From Lumbricus rubellus (lineage: Eukaryota > Annelida > Clitellata > Crassiclitellata > Lumbricidae), in the NCBI GenBank assembly GCA_945859605.1, contig OX243817.1, forward strand, positions 25,615,643 to 25,679,642: a stretch of 64,000 nucleotides of DNA, in the 5' to 3' direction. Below are positions 34,084-45,343 of this stretch, piece by piece. Numbering within the stretch: position 1 is the first letter of the stretch; every line of letters begins with the position of its first letter. The position numbers and the translations under genes were made by a program. The notes beneath the pieces were generated by a model. The model worked only from the letters and a program-made list of their open reading frames with translations, was not told the DNA's origin and did not search any database.

Positions 34084-35929
34084 CATCAAGACTGGTGAGG
34101 TCTGGAAGAACCGAAAGAGTTTGCGATTTGTACTGGACGTGGTAACAGACTGGATTCGTAAGGTCACGGATTTCATCCCTCATTCGAAGGTCAGTCAATT
34201 TCTCAAGGTCACGGAGAATTCGTAATGCATCACAACTACAATAAAAACATGCTCTACATAAAATACATGTGCATCTGTCATTGCTGCCTCTAATAATGCT
34301 TTCAAAGAAACCACATAATATGTTTAATGCTTTCAATACTCCAGTTCTGCATTAATTTGTCAATTTAAGATAAAATGGATGGATCAGTCAATTAATTAAG
34401 GCTGCAAGTATTCTAATTTCACAGATTCATGTCTTGTCCTCATCTCAGTGGCCTAAGCTTTAGAGTCTCTTGAAAGGCAGGCATTTCACAGACGCACTTT
34501 ATTAAGACCGACCCTGATATGCAGTGCAATGTACAATTGCACATAAGTCTCGTTTACTTCAATCTTTCATAAAAGACTGTCTGCATTTTTAAGAATTGCA
34601 CTGCAAAAGTGAAAGGCACTGCCTGTGAGTGACAAAACAAATGCATTGCAATGTGTAGAACATAGTAAATACAAAAACCCACAAGTACTGCAAATGGTTT
34701 GTGATTACAATTCAACATACTTTGCACATCGATTAAATGGACAAAATATTGACAGACCCGAACAAAAGTGCCACAGAGCACCATTCTGCCAAAATCCAGC
34801 TTGCTCTTCTGGAATGAGTCAAGATTGCCTGGACAAATCTAGTGTTAAGTGTTAAGCTACCGAACCCACTGCTGTAAAGCCGACCTGCGTGTCGTGCTAT
34901 AGTGGGTCGTATTTCGTATAACCTGTACCTGTAATTAAATCATTCTGCGGTTTGTCAGATTGAGTCATTAAAAGAAGATTATTATTAAATCTCATTCCCA
35001 ACAGCAGTCCTCCTACATTTTATGAACTCTGAGCTGCATTTACACATATAATGTCTCAATTATTATCTTTGAATTTTTAACACAAAGTCATCATAATCNN
35101 NNNNNNNNNNNNNNNNNNNNNNNNNNNNNNNNNNNNNNNNNNNNNNNNNNNNNNNNNNNNNNNNNNNNNNNNNNNNNNNNNNNNNNNNNNNNNNNNNNNN
35201 NNNNNNNNNNNNNNNNNNNNNNNNNNNNNNNNNNNNNNNNNNNNNNNNNNNNNNNNNNNNNNNNNNNNNNNNNNNNNNNNNNNNNNNNNNNNNNNNNNGG
35301 AAGAAGCTGAGAAAGGTTGTTCCTGGAGAGATCAAGACTTTCCAGTGCCGTACACAATCCTATGCAACCAAGCTTCTCAATACCTTTAACAGATCACAAA
35401 AAATTTGGCTGTCACAAAAATTGTCTCGCTAATTTATGTATTTCAGTTGCAGGGCCTGCACTGCAGACAAAAAATTAACAAAGCAATTCCAACTGATGTT
35501 GATTAATAATAAGAAAAAAATAATACATCTTTGAGCAGTTGTCTGCTAAAATTTTCTATTGTCAACAAGTAATTTTTTAAGTTTTATCAAGAAAGCATTC
35601 GATATTCCAATAAATTTAATTGGACTGATTATATGGCTTACAAGTAAGCATCCGAGTTCCCCAGCAATTCCATTCATGCATCAAAGAACACATATTACAT
35701 GTCAGATCATGTAAGACCAACACCAATCAGGAAATCAAGAGCCAAGACTTGAAAAGATGATCATGGTAAATGAAAACGATGCTCGACCACAACCAATGAG
35801 TTTACCTGAAGCAAGCCAAACATTATTTCTTACCCATATCTGACAACTTTAGAGAAAATATGCTTTCCAAATCAAACTCTCCACTTCTTCTCTTCAGCAT
35901 GGCTTTTGAAATACATCTCGTGTCCTCCA
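34084..35929 (-). CDS. LRRC61-like leucine-rich repeat protein, partial, split by gap
   Basis: Three exons are visible on the minus strand. Exon a, 35929-35834 (96 bp), follows TTGCTTGTAG and ends before GTAAG. It reads MLKRRSGEFDLESIFSLKLS near its end, like the LLKSRTGEFSLESI start of vertebrate LRRC61. Exon b starts at 35383 after an AAAG acceptor and continues into the N gap; it encodes the first leucine-rich repeat (ALESLDLSRNNLSQL). Exon c, 34235-34084 (152 bp), lies between TTTTTATTGTAG and GTATG; it carries the closing motif LRMRDEIRDLTNPVCYHVQY and LPDLTSLDG, matching the LRRC61 LRR-cap. Phases agree (exon a ends with one base of a codon and exon b starts with two). About 45 residues of central repeats are unseen and probably lie in the gap. 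The first coding exon and the last exon are not located. The family is poorly characterised; a binding role is assumed from the repeats. Confidence 0.75.
35099..35298. other. Assembly gap (200 N)
   Basis: Exactly 200 N, a conventional placeholder length. It interrupts exon b of the LRRC61-like gene, and the true missing length is unknown. Confidence 0.98.
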
Positions 35930-36289
35930 CTACAAGCAAGTGCAACACCAATTTTGTAAGTTTAATAATTATAAGTTGAGACCAGACTTAATCTAATTCC
36001 TTATTCATGCACCAGTAGTTAAATTTATGTCTTATTGTTGCGGCAAGATATACACCGGTGCAACAGAATTTATTTGTTGTTGTTGTTGTTGCCGTTGTTT
36101 TTGGTCTTGCTGTTGCTGCTGCTGTTTTTATTGTTATTATTGTTGTTACTATTATTATTATTATTATTATTATCCTTATTACTGAACATTATAAAAAAAT
36201 TCGTCAGAGGTAAGTATAATCTCTCAGGCTCTAAGAAACAGTCCGAAGACCTGCGTTGTTCTGTCAAGACTCCAGACCGTTCGTCCCCG
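35930..36289. other. Intergenic or 5' intron of LRRC61-like gene, with (TTG)n/(TTA)n
   Basis: TTGTTG and TTATTA triplets at 36073-36172. The upstream first exon of the LRRC61-like gene should lie at or beyond this point on the minus strand but was not found. Confidence 0.5.
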
Positions 36290-36297
36290 GTCCATTG

Positions 36298-36734
36298 GGT
36301 AAAAGAACTTAAGTGCGCATGTGGTCCGAGCGTAAAAATTTTCTCACCTGCGGGTACCTAAGACCGTATGCATTCAAACGCACCTATTCCCGATGTCCGG
36401 AGACGCTCCGGCGATTTTATACGAATTTTTAAATATATTTAAATCTATAGGAAATTCAATGCTAAAAATCAGACCTCACTCTCGGCCGCCATATTTACAC
36501 ACTTTATATTTTCATGACGTCACGGGAGTGTGTGTAAATATAGCGGCCGAGAGTGAGGTCTGATTTTTAGCATTGAATTTCCTATAGATTTAAATATATT
36601 TAAAAATTCGTATAAAATCGCCGGAGCGTCTCCGGACATCGGGAATAGGTGCGTTTGAATGCATACGGTCTTAGGTACCCGCAGGTGAGAAAATTTTTAC
36701 GCTCGGACCACATGCGCACTTAAGTTCTTTTACC
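36298..36734. mobile_element. Palindromic foldback MITE, 437 bp
   Basis: The left end GGTAAAAGAACTTAAGTGCG is exactly inverted at the right end (CGCACTTAAGTTCTTTTACC). The arms run about 200 bp with almost no mismatches around a ~30-bp loop (ACTTTATATTTTCATGACG). The exact 8-bp duplication GTCCATTG flanks it (36290-36297 and 36735-36742). It has no coding capacity. The 8-bp duplication suggests hAT-type or similar mobilisation, but the GGTAAAAG end is not a typical hAT end, so the superfamily is open. Confidence 0.93.
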
Positions 36735-36742
36735 GTCCATTG

Positions 36743-37686
36743 TGCAAAAGGTACTCTGCGTCTTATTTTAGATTTGCCTTATATGTTTAACTGTACTCAC
36801 CGCCATTTCTCGCCATTTTCTGTATCTCGATAGTCGAAAATGTTATATTTGCCTACGTTGTGGAAAAACCGAATTGGCTACTGCTACTGCATGCTAGATA
36901 ATTATGTTTGTACACTAATTTCAAACTTTGATTGAAAACCATACGACGCCATGATGTTGACATGTATCTATAGGCACCGTTTGCAGACTGGTTCCTTGCT
37001 ATGTGTTAAGTGGTATGTAAATATTTCTCGCGCGCACAGAGATCTTTGATAATAATCAATGTAGGCCTAATATTATAATGGCTGAAGAGTGCAGACAAAG
37101 TGCGACATAGGCATATTCAGTCATTCGTTGAATCTGTATACTGTACGCTCGCTGGGGGTGCCAACTATACAATTTGAGCAGGTCAAGAAACAGACACACG
37201 CACGGAGACGGACAGAAAGACCGAGAGGCAGAGAGACAGAGACAAGATAACACAATGCTAGAATAAAAGAGAATTTTAAAACTTTTTGTAGGCCTATGAC
37301 ACATTTAATAGTCGCAATCGTGATCTCAAAGTATGCAAAGCGCATAAGACTATAGGGCCAATTGCTAGGCATAGGATAAGTTCCGGGACTAGGCCTAAGT
37401 CTTTCATAGCCTCATAGGCGCTCGATCAAACGAGAATCAATACACACAGCCTACAGATAGGCCACCCTAAGTTCAGCTTTAGTAATAGCCTATAACTCCA
37501 AGTCAACGATAGCCAAACGTAGCAATGCGTAGGCTTACGTCTGCTCAACCGCAAATCAAACCTGATGGACATAGCGGCCTACAAATATTATGTTAGGCTT
37601 TATGAGAGGATCGTAAACATTCATGGGCGTTGTTTTATGTTGCTATGCAAATACAATAGGCCCACGTATAACATTAAAACGTAGTC
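36743..37686. other. No gene recognised
   Basis: Unique-looking, with a CAGA/GAGA stretch at 37195-37245. No gene is supported. Confidence 0.4.
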
Positions 37687-37769
37687 TACCAGAAGTGGGG
37701 TTCGAACCCACGCGGACATATGTCCATTGGATCTTAAGTCCAACGCCTTAACCACTCGGCCATCCTGGT
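37687..37769 (-). tRNA. tRNA-Leu, anticodon TAA
   Basis: 83 nt without intron and with a full cloverleaf. The 7-bp acceptor stem is ACCAGGA with TTCTGGT and discriminator A. The D-arm/A-box is GGCCGAGTGGTTAAGGC. The anticodon stem-loop is TTGGA-CTTAAGA-TCCAA with anticodon TAA (plus-strand 37734-37736). The long variable arm TGGACATATGTCC marks a class II tRNA (Leu or Ser). The T-arm/B-box is GTGGG-TTCGAAC-CCCAC. CCA is not encoded. TTTT follows about 10 bases downstream as an RNA polymerase III terminator. It reads UUA leucine codons. All stems pair, so it is probably functional. Confidence 0.96.
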
Positions 37770-37809
37770 TGAGTAACATGCACGTACTTTAAAACCATGT
37801 TCAAGCACG

Positions 37810-38140
37810 GAAACACACAACCACACAGGCACACAGACAGAGAGACAGGTACCCAGCAGACAGACAGCCAGGCAGACAGGTAGACAGACATGCAGTCAGA
37901 TGGACAGACAGACTGACCGGCAGATAGGCAGGCAGACAGGCAGACAGGCAGACAGACAGTCAGGTATGTAAGCAGACAGACAGATGGACAGACGGGCAGA
38001 CAATCAGACAGACAGGCAGAAAGGCAGAGAGACAGACAGACAGGTGGGCAGACATGCAGCTATACGTCGGCAGAGAGACAGGCTGAAAGACAGGCAGGCA
38101 AGCAAGCAGATGGGCAGACGGGCAGGCAGGCAGACGGCTA
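37810..38140. repeat. (CAGA/CAGG)n interrupted microsatellite
   Basis: About 330 bp of GACAGACAGGCAGACAGG-type units with many substitutions. Confidence 0.93.
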
Positions 38141-38885
38141 ACGTGGGTGGCCTTTAGAGTTTAAACGACGAGAAAGGTGAAAAAGGTAAAGGTGGAGAAG
38201 GGGAAGGTCTATCAATGCAAAAATAAATTATCAAAATAATGATCATCTAAAATTAATGTGAACATTAATCTCCAGATTTAAATCTCCCCGTACAAACAGT
38301 ACCGGTAACTAGAAATCGCCATGTTAAGCATATAGGCCTAATCTCTAAATTACAACGTGCAGCCTTACGGTCCCTTACCGGGTACTTGAACGCTTAGCGT
38401 AGGCTAGGTCCATATCAGCTCATTCACAAGTCACAACTGTAGGCGTACGCCGTACAGCATCAAGTAAGCTTATAGAATTGATTTTTGGAAGATTTTTGAG
38501 CACTTCTGAAATCTCGATGTTACGGCTGCGATTTCCGATTAGACAAGAAGAACAACGAGAAAAAAGAGCAAAGGAGTTACTACGGTGTGTGGTCGTAGAT
38601 AACTTGCTGTACGTGTTCCAGCATTCATTTAGTAATTATTATTCTGGTTGGAGATCAGAATGCACTCTGCTCTGCGCTTATAGTAGCCGTAGATACTGCG
38701 CAGTAGTAGGCCTGCGCAAGAGTGGCTCGTCTGCTCTTTGCGTCGATCCATCCTGGGACAAAAACGACCGACCGCTTACTGTACATGAGACGGTGACTTT
38801 CTGCTTACAAAGAAACCACTTAAGGACCGACGTAGTCATGAATTGCGCCGTAGCACCATTAATGATTCATCCGCCGTCCGTCTAC
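38141..38885. other. No gene recognised
   Basis: An open frame starts at 38478 and runs about 140 codons before entering the CAGA repeat. It shows no recognisable domain and has cysteines without spacing. I do not call it a gene. Confidence 0.45.
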
Positions 38886-38897
38886 CGTACTACATGG

Positions 38898-39110
<213 letters not shown>

Positions 39111-39620
39111 GGGAAGGGGGCGTTGGTATATAATGGCGAATGTTAAAAATCTCTGCCATGAATGGACACTACACAGGAAGTGCAAAGAACGATGCATTGT
39201 GAGGGGATCCTGGCGATGGGGGATGGTGGGATGGGGTGGGTGGTGGAGATTGAGGAACAAAAAGAGGCTCGAGATCTTTCATAAGAAAAGCCGACTGCTG
39301 TTAACCAACCTGTTTAGAGTTGTAGTTGATGGATGGATAGAAATTCTAACTAATCTCTTGGGCCCTAATTTGCACTTAAGAACTAATGATTCCATAACTT
39401 AGAAAGTTAAAAACCAAAAACCATAAACCAGAAGTTTAACAAATAGTCGCCAGTGTTCCAAGGGCGGGGGAGAAGTGCCCCCGCTTGCCGCTAAAAAGTT
39501 CGAGCATCCGCGACTGCGGATATAAATTGGAGATTTCGATAGCAGACAAGACCACATACATTTAGCGGCGCTCCGAGTCGTGATTCCCGCTCCACATATG
39601 GAACTATTTTTTCAACTTCT
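39111..39620. other. No gene recognised
   Basis: A GGGGTGG-rich stretch at 39215-39250 and two AAACCA words at 39410. No gene. Confidence 0.4.
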
Positions 39621-39626
39621 GGTTTA

Positions 39627-39902
39627 TGGTTCTGTGGATAAAAATCCGCCTCTTCCACCCCTCTTCCACTTCCTCTACCACCTACGCTACCAAATCCTCT
39701 ACCACCTTAATTCTCCTCATCCGTCGGTGAGGCCATGTGTCTCTTCAACGTACGATTGTTCTTTCCAGTTCCATGAGGAGGAGGTGGTGGTAGAGGAGGT
39801 GGAAGAGGAGGTGGAAGAGGAGGTGGTAGAGGAGGTGGTAGAGGTGGTGGAAGAGCGAAGAGGAGGAAGTGGAAGAGGCGAATTTTTATCCACAGAACTC
39901 TT
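39627..39902. repeat. Inverted repeat with CCTCTTCCACC/GGTGGAAGAGG arms
   Basis: GTTCTGTGGATAAAAATCCG followed by CCTCTTCCACC units at the left is inverted at the right as GAGGTGGAAGAGG units followed by CGAATTTTTATCCACAGAAC. The GATAAAAAT-CGCC border is shared exactly by both arms, so this is more than two opposed purine/pyrimidine tracts. The poly-Glu/Val frame across it is repeat-driven. Confidence 0.75.
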
Positions 39903-41418
39903 TGGAAAGAAACAGACGACTGCAGATCTCACCAAAGACGGAAACGATTGGCCGAGACGACGGAACAGCGACGGAGGGAGGGCAGGCCATTGATGATAAA
40001 GCTGACGACGACGATGATATGTTTATGCGCACTTACATATCTCTATGTATAATACATGTTAATATAACATGCATTGCATACTTACGGGTCTGTTCAGGAA
40101 ATACATTGTTTTACAGGCTCTACAACGCAACAATGTCTGCGATATGTAAGAACAGTCATGGTCATAAATTTTCTCTTGCGACCAGACAGCGCGTGTATCA
40201 TTATCTCAGCGAGCGTGTATTGTCGAAATGGACAGTCATTAGTTTCCTCGTGGGACCATACGTCTTGTAGGGAAGAAACGCATTTCATATCCATTATAGC
40301 CCACGTGGTACATGTGCGTGTATGTGCGTGTGTAAGTGTTTATCGACGTCGTTTGTAGAGTATAGTCATAATCTGTGACGTACGATGTCGCTTCTGCTGC
40401 TGCTGTGCTTGAGTGGTGCGTATGGTCTGTTCACGAAAGATTTACGAGGCTTTGATGGAACTGTATGTGTGGATGGGTGGATAAATGGATGGATAAATGG
40501 ATGGATCAGTGGATGTATGGGTGGATGGAAGGGTGTATGGACGAATGTATGGTGGCTGGATAGGTGGGTGAATGGATGAATTGGTGTATGGATGAATGGA
40601 TGGTGGGTGGATCGGTGGATGGATGATGAGAGGATTGGTTGGTTGATGGATAGATGGATATTGGGTAAGCACAGGAAGACCAGCAGATTACTTTACACAA
40701 AACATTACAATCTTTAAAAATTTGTATAAACTTGTATGAAATGAGAACTTATTTATGCAAGAAGATGTAGGCATATTCAGACTCAAGCGATCTGGTTTCA
40801 ACAAACCAGCTACATGTAGTCATCTGTCGCTTCCCAGTTAACCTAAAACATTTTCCCATTCAACACCAAATGCCTTCTGTATGAATGAAATGTGTGTTTG
40901 AACGTTGTTACCTGTTGAGTATACACTCAACTGAAATTTGAAACCCCACTCCACCTTCGCCGATTATTCGCTCCAAGAACATTAACCTAAGTGTGCATTA
41001 AAAACTCGGCCTCACTGGGGGGAAACTGTAATAATAGAACTACCTGTGATGAAACATTTCACAGTTTTTCGTTTCCTGAATGCATCAGCCATCATGTTAT
41101 AGATGCTTTAGCAGCAACTGGATCAGAAATAGTTTAGCATAATATAGCATAGTAAATGGAATGATGGATGGATTTGTCCTGGGTATGGCGTTAAACTACA
41201 TCGGGCTATGGGCTAGCCTAAACACCCCCCCCCCTGCTTCAGGGTCATGGAGTGAAGACGGATGACTGAGGTAGTCAACGCCGGGATGAGCAGTTCTGAT
41301 CTATAGGCCTACTCGCGTTGGAGTGGCGACTCAACCGGGGAATACTTAGTCTACGAAAATGATGAGCAACAATGGAAATTGTTGCCGCATCGTGCAGCGC
41401 CCCACGAGGGCATGCTTC
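39903..41418. other. No gene recognised, (GGAT)n inside
   Basis: Interrupted GGATGGATG/GGTGGATG repeat at about 40465-40655. A short frame beginning at 40385 has a signal-peptide-like start (MSLLLLLCLSGAYG) but runs straight into that repeat. Nothing else is recognised. Confidence 0.45.
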
Positions 41419-41426
41419 CTGATGAT

Positions 41427-41642
41427 CAGGGCCGGATTAAGAAATGTGGGGCCCTGTTCGGAAAATTTTGTGGGATCTACGATCGAAAAATCTGATGACT
41501 TTTTTAGTCGTTTGGTCGAAATGTCGTCAAAATATACCAATTTTTTCCTTAATTTTTTTCTTTTGTGTGTGAGGGCTCAGGGCCCCCTATAGTGTGGGCC
41601 CTGTTCGGCTGAACATGTTGAACATGCCTTAATCCGGCCCTG
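41427..41642. mobile_element. Short MITE, 216 bp, family D copy 1
   Basis: CAGGGCCGGATTAAG at the left and CTTAATCCGGCCCTG at the right are perfect 15-bp inverted repeats. The flanks CTGATGAT and GTGATGAT agree at 7 of 8 positions. The interior contains GGGCCCTGTTCGG twice. A second, inverted copy lies at 58089-58290. Confidence 0.93.
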
Positions 41643-41650
41643 GTGATGAT

Positions 41651-42355
41651 GATCGTAAATATCCGAAATGAGACGGGAGTATGACACGTGGGTGCCACTC
41701 CATGGGTCCATGGGTGGATGAAGAAGACTGGTTTAGGTGTCAAACGTCACAGCTACCATGCTGAGTTGATAATGAGCTTCTTCTCGCTTCCATGCATATA
41801 AATCGACTGGTTTATGGCCCATGGACACGCGCAAAACACATTGCTTGCATACCGTGGGTGTAAAGACATAGCCTAATCATGCATGCAATGTAACTTCTGT
41901 GCAAATTATTTATGTAGGCCTAACACTGTGCAGAGTGCACGCTGCGCGATGTCACATTCACAGAACAAAATGCAAATATCCGACTGTCTATAGCCAGCTT
42001 ACATTTCCTACATGTACATACGTGTACAATTATTGTAGCCTACATGTGCGGTGTATTGTGTACATAACACATTTGGAACAACAAGGTAGCCTACATGGAT
42101 ATATATATAGTCATAAGTATACAATTATTCATGCAATTATTCCGTCCATATATATATATATGTGTGTGTGTATATATATGTATATGTACATGTATAGAAA
42201 TCTATGTATAGTGCATACATACATCATATTACATACATAGATCCATGCAACATGGGCCTACATACATACATACATGAATGCATAATGGCCTTTGCATACA
42301 TACATGCGTAAATACATACAATCATACATGCATATTTGCACATATCCATCACACA
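41651..42355. other. No gene recognised
   Basis: ATACAT/TATATA-rich from about 42090 to 42350. No gene. Confidence 0.45.
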
Positions 42356-42363
42356 GAATACAG

Positions 42364-42740
42364 CAGGGGTGTCAAAGAGCTGGCCCGCGGAGCCTTCCCT
42401 AAAGATTACAAAATTAGAGGAAAAAAGTTCAAATTTTTATACTTTACAGTCAACCCCAAATACGTGGAGGTTTTTTCTTATTGACGTCACTTTTGCTCAG
42501 ACGCACAGCTTTGTGTAGACTGCATCTATCGTTATTCCGGTTGGTTGTCTGTTAACAAAATTATGGAAGTTACGAAACACTTATATTATTTAAAATGTTC
42601 TGGGAATTGGCTGACCAAGCCTGGAGCTCCCTCTCAGACCACTACCCAATAATTTTGCTCTGGAGCTTCGACACACTGGCCCGTCACTTGTTGGAAGATG
42701 TTCACACTGGCCCGCCACTGAAAAAGGTTTGACACCCCTG
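42364..42740. mobile_element. hAT MITE, 377 bp
   Basis: CAGGGGTGTCAAAGAGCTGG at the left and GGTTTGACACCCCTG at the right are inverted. The exact 8-bp duplication GAATACAG flanks it (42356-42363 and 42741-42748). TGGCCCGC is repeated near both ends. The CAGGGGTGTCAAA terminus is a widely seen hAT type. Confidence 0.96.
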
Positions 42741-42748
42741 GAATACAG

Positions 42749-43734
42749 TGAATAGCTTTCCTGATGTCACGTTTTTCGTGTAAAGCGGATAGATGTGTTT
42801 GGCAGAATATTCCTCTGAGAAGCAAGCGATGCTTGGAATGCGCCGACTGATAGACTGACAGACAAGAGACGCGGTGGATTATAAAAGATCGAAACATCTA
42901 AGAACACTATAATATTATGATCTGTAAATCTATGGGAAGGCAAAAGAAGTGTCGTTGGCTTCTCGTTCATAATCGTTTTCCATCGGCGGCTTTCTCCTAT
43001 ATACTCCGTGGTCCTTATTTCCTCCCCCTCCTCGTCCTCTTCCTTTTTCGCCTCCTACTCCTCCTCTTTCCTTTACTCCTCCTCCTCTTTATATTCTTCT
43101 TCCTCCTTCTTCTCCTCCTTTTTCTCTTCCTCGTCATCCTCCTTTTCCATTACCTCATATCTTCCTCCTCTTCGTCCTTTTTCCTCTTTCGCGGTCTTTC
43201 CTTCCTCCTTCCTTCCACTTGATTCACCTCTTCCTTCGCAATCCGTTCGTTGTTTGGTGATTGGTGACTGGATTATTACGTCTTGCATTTGGCGTTGAAC
43301 GTGAAACAGACTTCGACTCATTTTGTGGAAGAGATGACTAAGAGACGAAGTGGAGGAAGATGATGCGGGAAAAGACATAATCGATGAAAGGAGGAATCGA
43401 GAAGAAAAAAAGGAAGAGTAAAAAGGATGAATAGGTGGAGAAACTTTGAAGGAAGCGTTTGAGGAGACGAACTAAGAGGAGGAGAAGAATTAATGGGAGA
43501 TGTACATATAAATCATGGAGACGTGAGAAGCAGAAGGACGAAAGAAATGAGGTAAGCTCAGGTAACAGGGGTGTGAGCAGAGTGTGGCGTGTGTGAGGTA
43601 GAGGAGAAGATGGGTCGATAACATGGAAATAAGGATTATGAATTGGACATAAGGAGAAGGATATAGGGAGAGAGGGACCGCCGGATCGGATACTGGCACA
43701 AGATTGAACTAAAGATATTCGCTTTGGAACATAC
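42749..43734. other. No gene recognised, pyrimidine tract
   Basis: CTCCTC/TTCCTC-rich tract at about 43015-43215, and GA-rich on the same strand from 43340 to 43660. Frames here are low-complexity artefacts. Confidence 0.5.
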
Positions 43735-44170
43735 GCCGAAAGGCAGAAAGAGGTGGAAGAGGAGGAGCAGGAGGAGGAGATAGAAGAGGAAGAGGAAGAT
43801 AAGGAGCAGGAGCAGGAGGAGCAGGAGAGGGAGCAGGAGCAGGAGGAGAGGAGGAGGGCGAGGAGGAGGCGGTCGAGGAGAAGAACGAGGAGAACGAGGA
43901 GAAGGCGAAGACGAAAGAGGAGGAGGGGCAGAGAAGAAAAAGAAAGAGGAGGAAAAGAAAAGAAAGAAGTTGGACTGGAGAAGGAGAAAGGAGGAAAAGA
44001 AAAAGGAAGAGAGGGGAGAAGAAGGAACTAAAGAGGAGAAATAAAAAGAGAGCATAGAGAATTGATGTGAGAGGACGAGGGAATAGAGAGAAATGAGAAT
44101 AGAGGTAAGAAGGAAAAGTAGTTGGACGAGGAGGAGGAGGAGGAGGAGGAGGAGGAGGAGGAGGAGAAAG
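43735..44170. repeat. (GGA)n purine tract
   Basis: About 430 bp almost wholly A/G on the plus strand, ending in pure GAGGAGGAG at 44128-44166. Predicted poly-Glu/Arg or poly-Pro/Ser/Leu proteins are artefacts. Confidence 0.93.
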
Positions 44171-44357
44171 TTGGAGATGCATATCTTCTGTTCACACGCA
44201 ATTCGCCTTCACCGGTCTGCATAAAATACAAGCAGGTCCGAAGTAGCACCTGTTATCGTTCTATAGATGCTGCATGCTGGAAGCCAGAGAAGTCGGTTGG
44301 CATATATTCAGAAAAGAGAGTGGGAGAAGGAGAGAAGAAAGACGGGAAGGAGATTAA

Positions 44358-45339
44358 CCCTCAGGCTACCAAGCTTTTTTTGTAACACTGACTACCAAGG
44401 GGGGGGTGGTTACCACCCCCCCCCCTGGATTTTGGGTTTGGTTTGAGATATCATAACTTGTAATACACCTATGGATTCAGCATTTATTTCTGCACAAAAT
44501 GGTATATTTAGGTTTAAAATATATGAAAGCACCCCGAAGTTATGAATTTTTTTACCGTAGGCACCCGTCGATTCCACAAAATGTATACTTTCGCATAAGC
44601 AAAATATTAGATTCTGTGTATTTTTAACAATTTATTTAATTAAAAATAGTTTACATATAATAAAGTCCAATATTCAACTATAAAAACTAGTAATAAGTTA
44701 GTTTTAGTAACAATAAAAAGAGAAAAAACATGTAAAACATGCTGAAAAACGTTTACGCAGACTTATCGGTTTGCGTTGTAAAAAAACCCAACATTTTCAC
44801 ACATTTAAATTTAATTTGGGCACTTCCGGTCATCAAATGTCAAATTAATTGGTATAAAAAAATAGCCCTAAATGCCCTCTATAGAATGACATAATTTATT
44901 TCTCTTAAAAAATAAATTATGAATATTTTTTAATAGGGAAAACATGAAAATGTTATGAAAATAAAACACCTTTATTTATATTTTAATTTATTTTGCGCAC
45001 TTCCGGTTGTCCAAAGACAACTCCGTGACCACCACAATGTAGCCCCACATTCCCTCTACAGAATGGTGTAATTGGTGTCTCTTCATGTCAAAGGACGGAT
45101 AAGATACAGCCGATAATCTAAGGGGGGGGTGGTATCCACCCCCCCCTGGTGCCTCGGGTATATCGGGTATAACTTTTGAATGGTATGGTATATCATCACA
45201 CATTTTAGCTCAAAATGTGTGCAAATGAATCCTCTACAGCCACCTAAAACGTCAAAATTTTATTCCTAACGGAAAAAGTTTGATTTGGAAAAAACCTAGG
45301 GGGGGGGTGGATACCACCCCCCCCCTGGTAGCCCGAGGG
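44358..45339. mobile_element. piggyBac-like non-autonomous element, 982 bp
   Basis: CCCTCAGGCTACCA at the left and TGGTAGCCCGAGGG at the right are inverted with one mismatch. TTAA flanks both sides (44354-44357 and 45340-45343), the fixed piggyBac target. Subterminal G-tract/C-tract palindromes of form G7-9 TGG..CCA C7-9 occur at 44398-44427, 45121-45148 and 45299-45327. The interior is AT-rich and includes two CGCACTTCCGG / GGCACTTCCGG words. No transposase frame is present. Confidence 0.88.
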
Positions 45340-45343
45340 TTAA

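Noticed and set aside
34625..34855. Cys-containing 76-residue frame opposite the LRRC61-like gene
   Set aside because: It lies in an intron on the other strand, has no signal peptide, and its cysteines fit no motif I know.
43709..44182. Pro/Ser/Leu- or Glu/Arg-rich frames near 44 kb, and similar ones at 59.7-60.1 kb
   Set aside because: Translation of GGA/CCT tracts without any other coding evidence.
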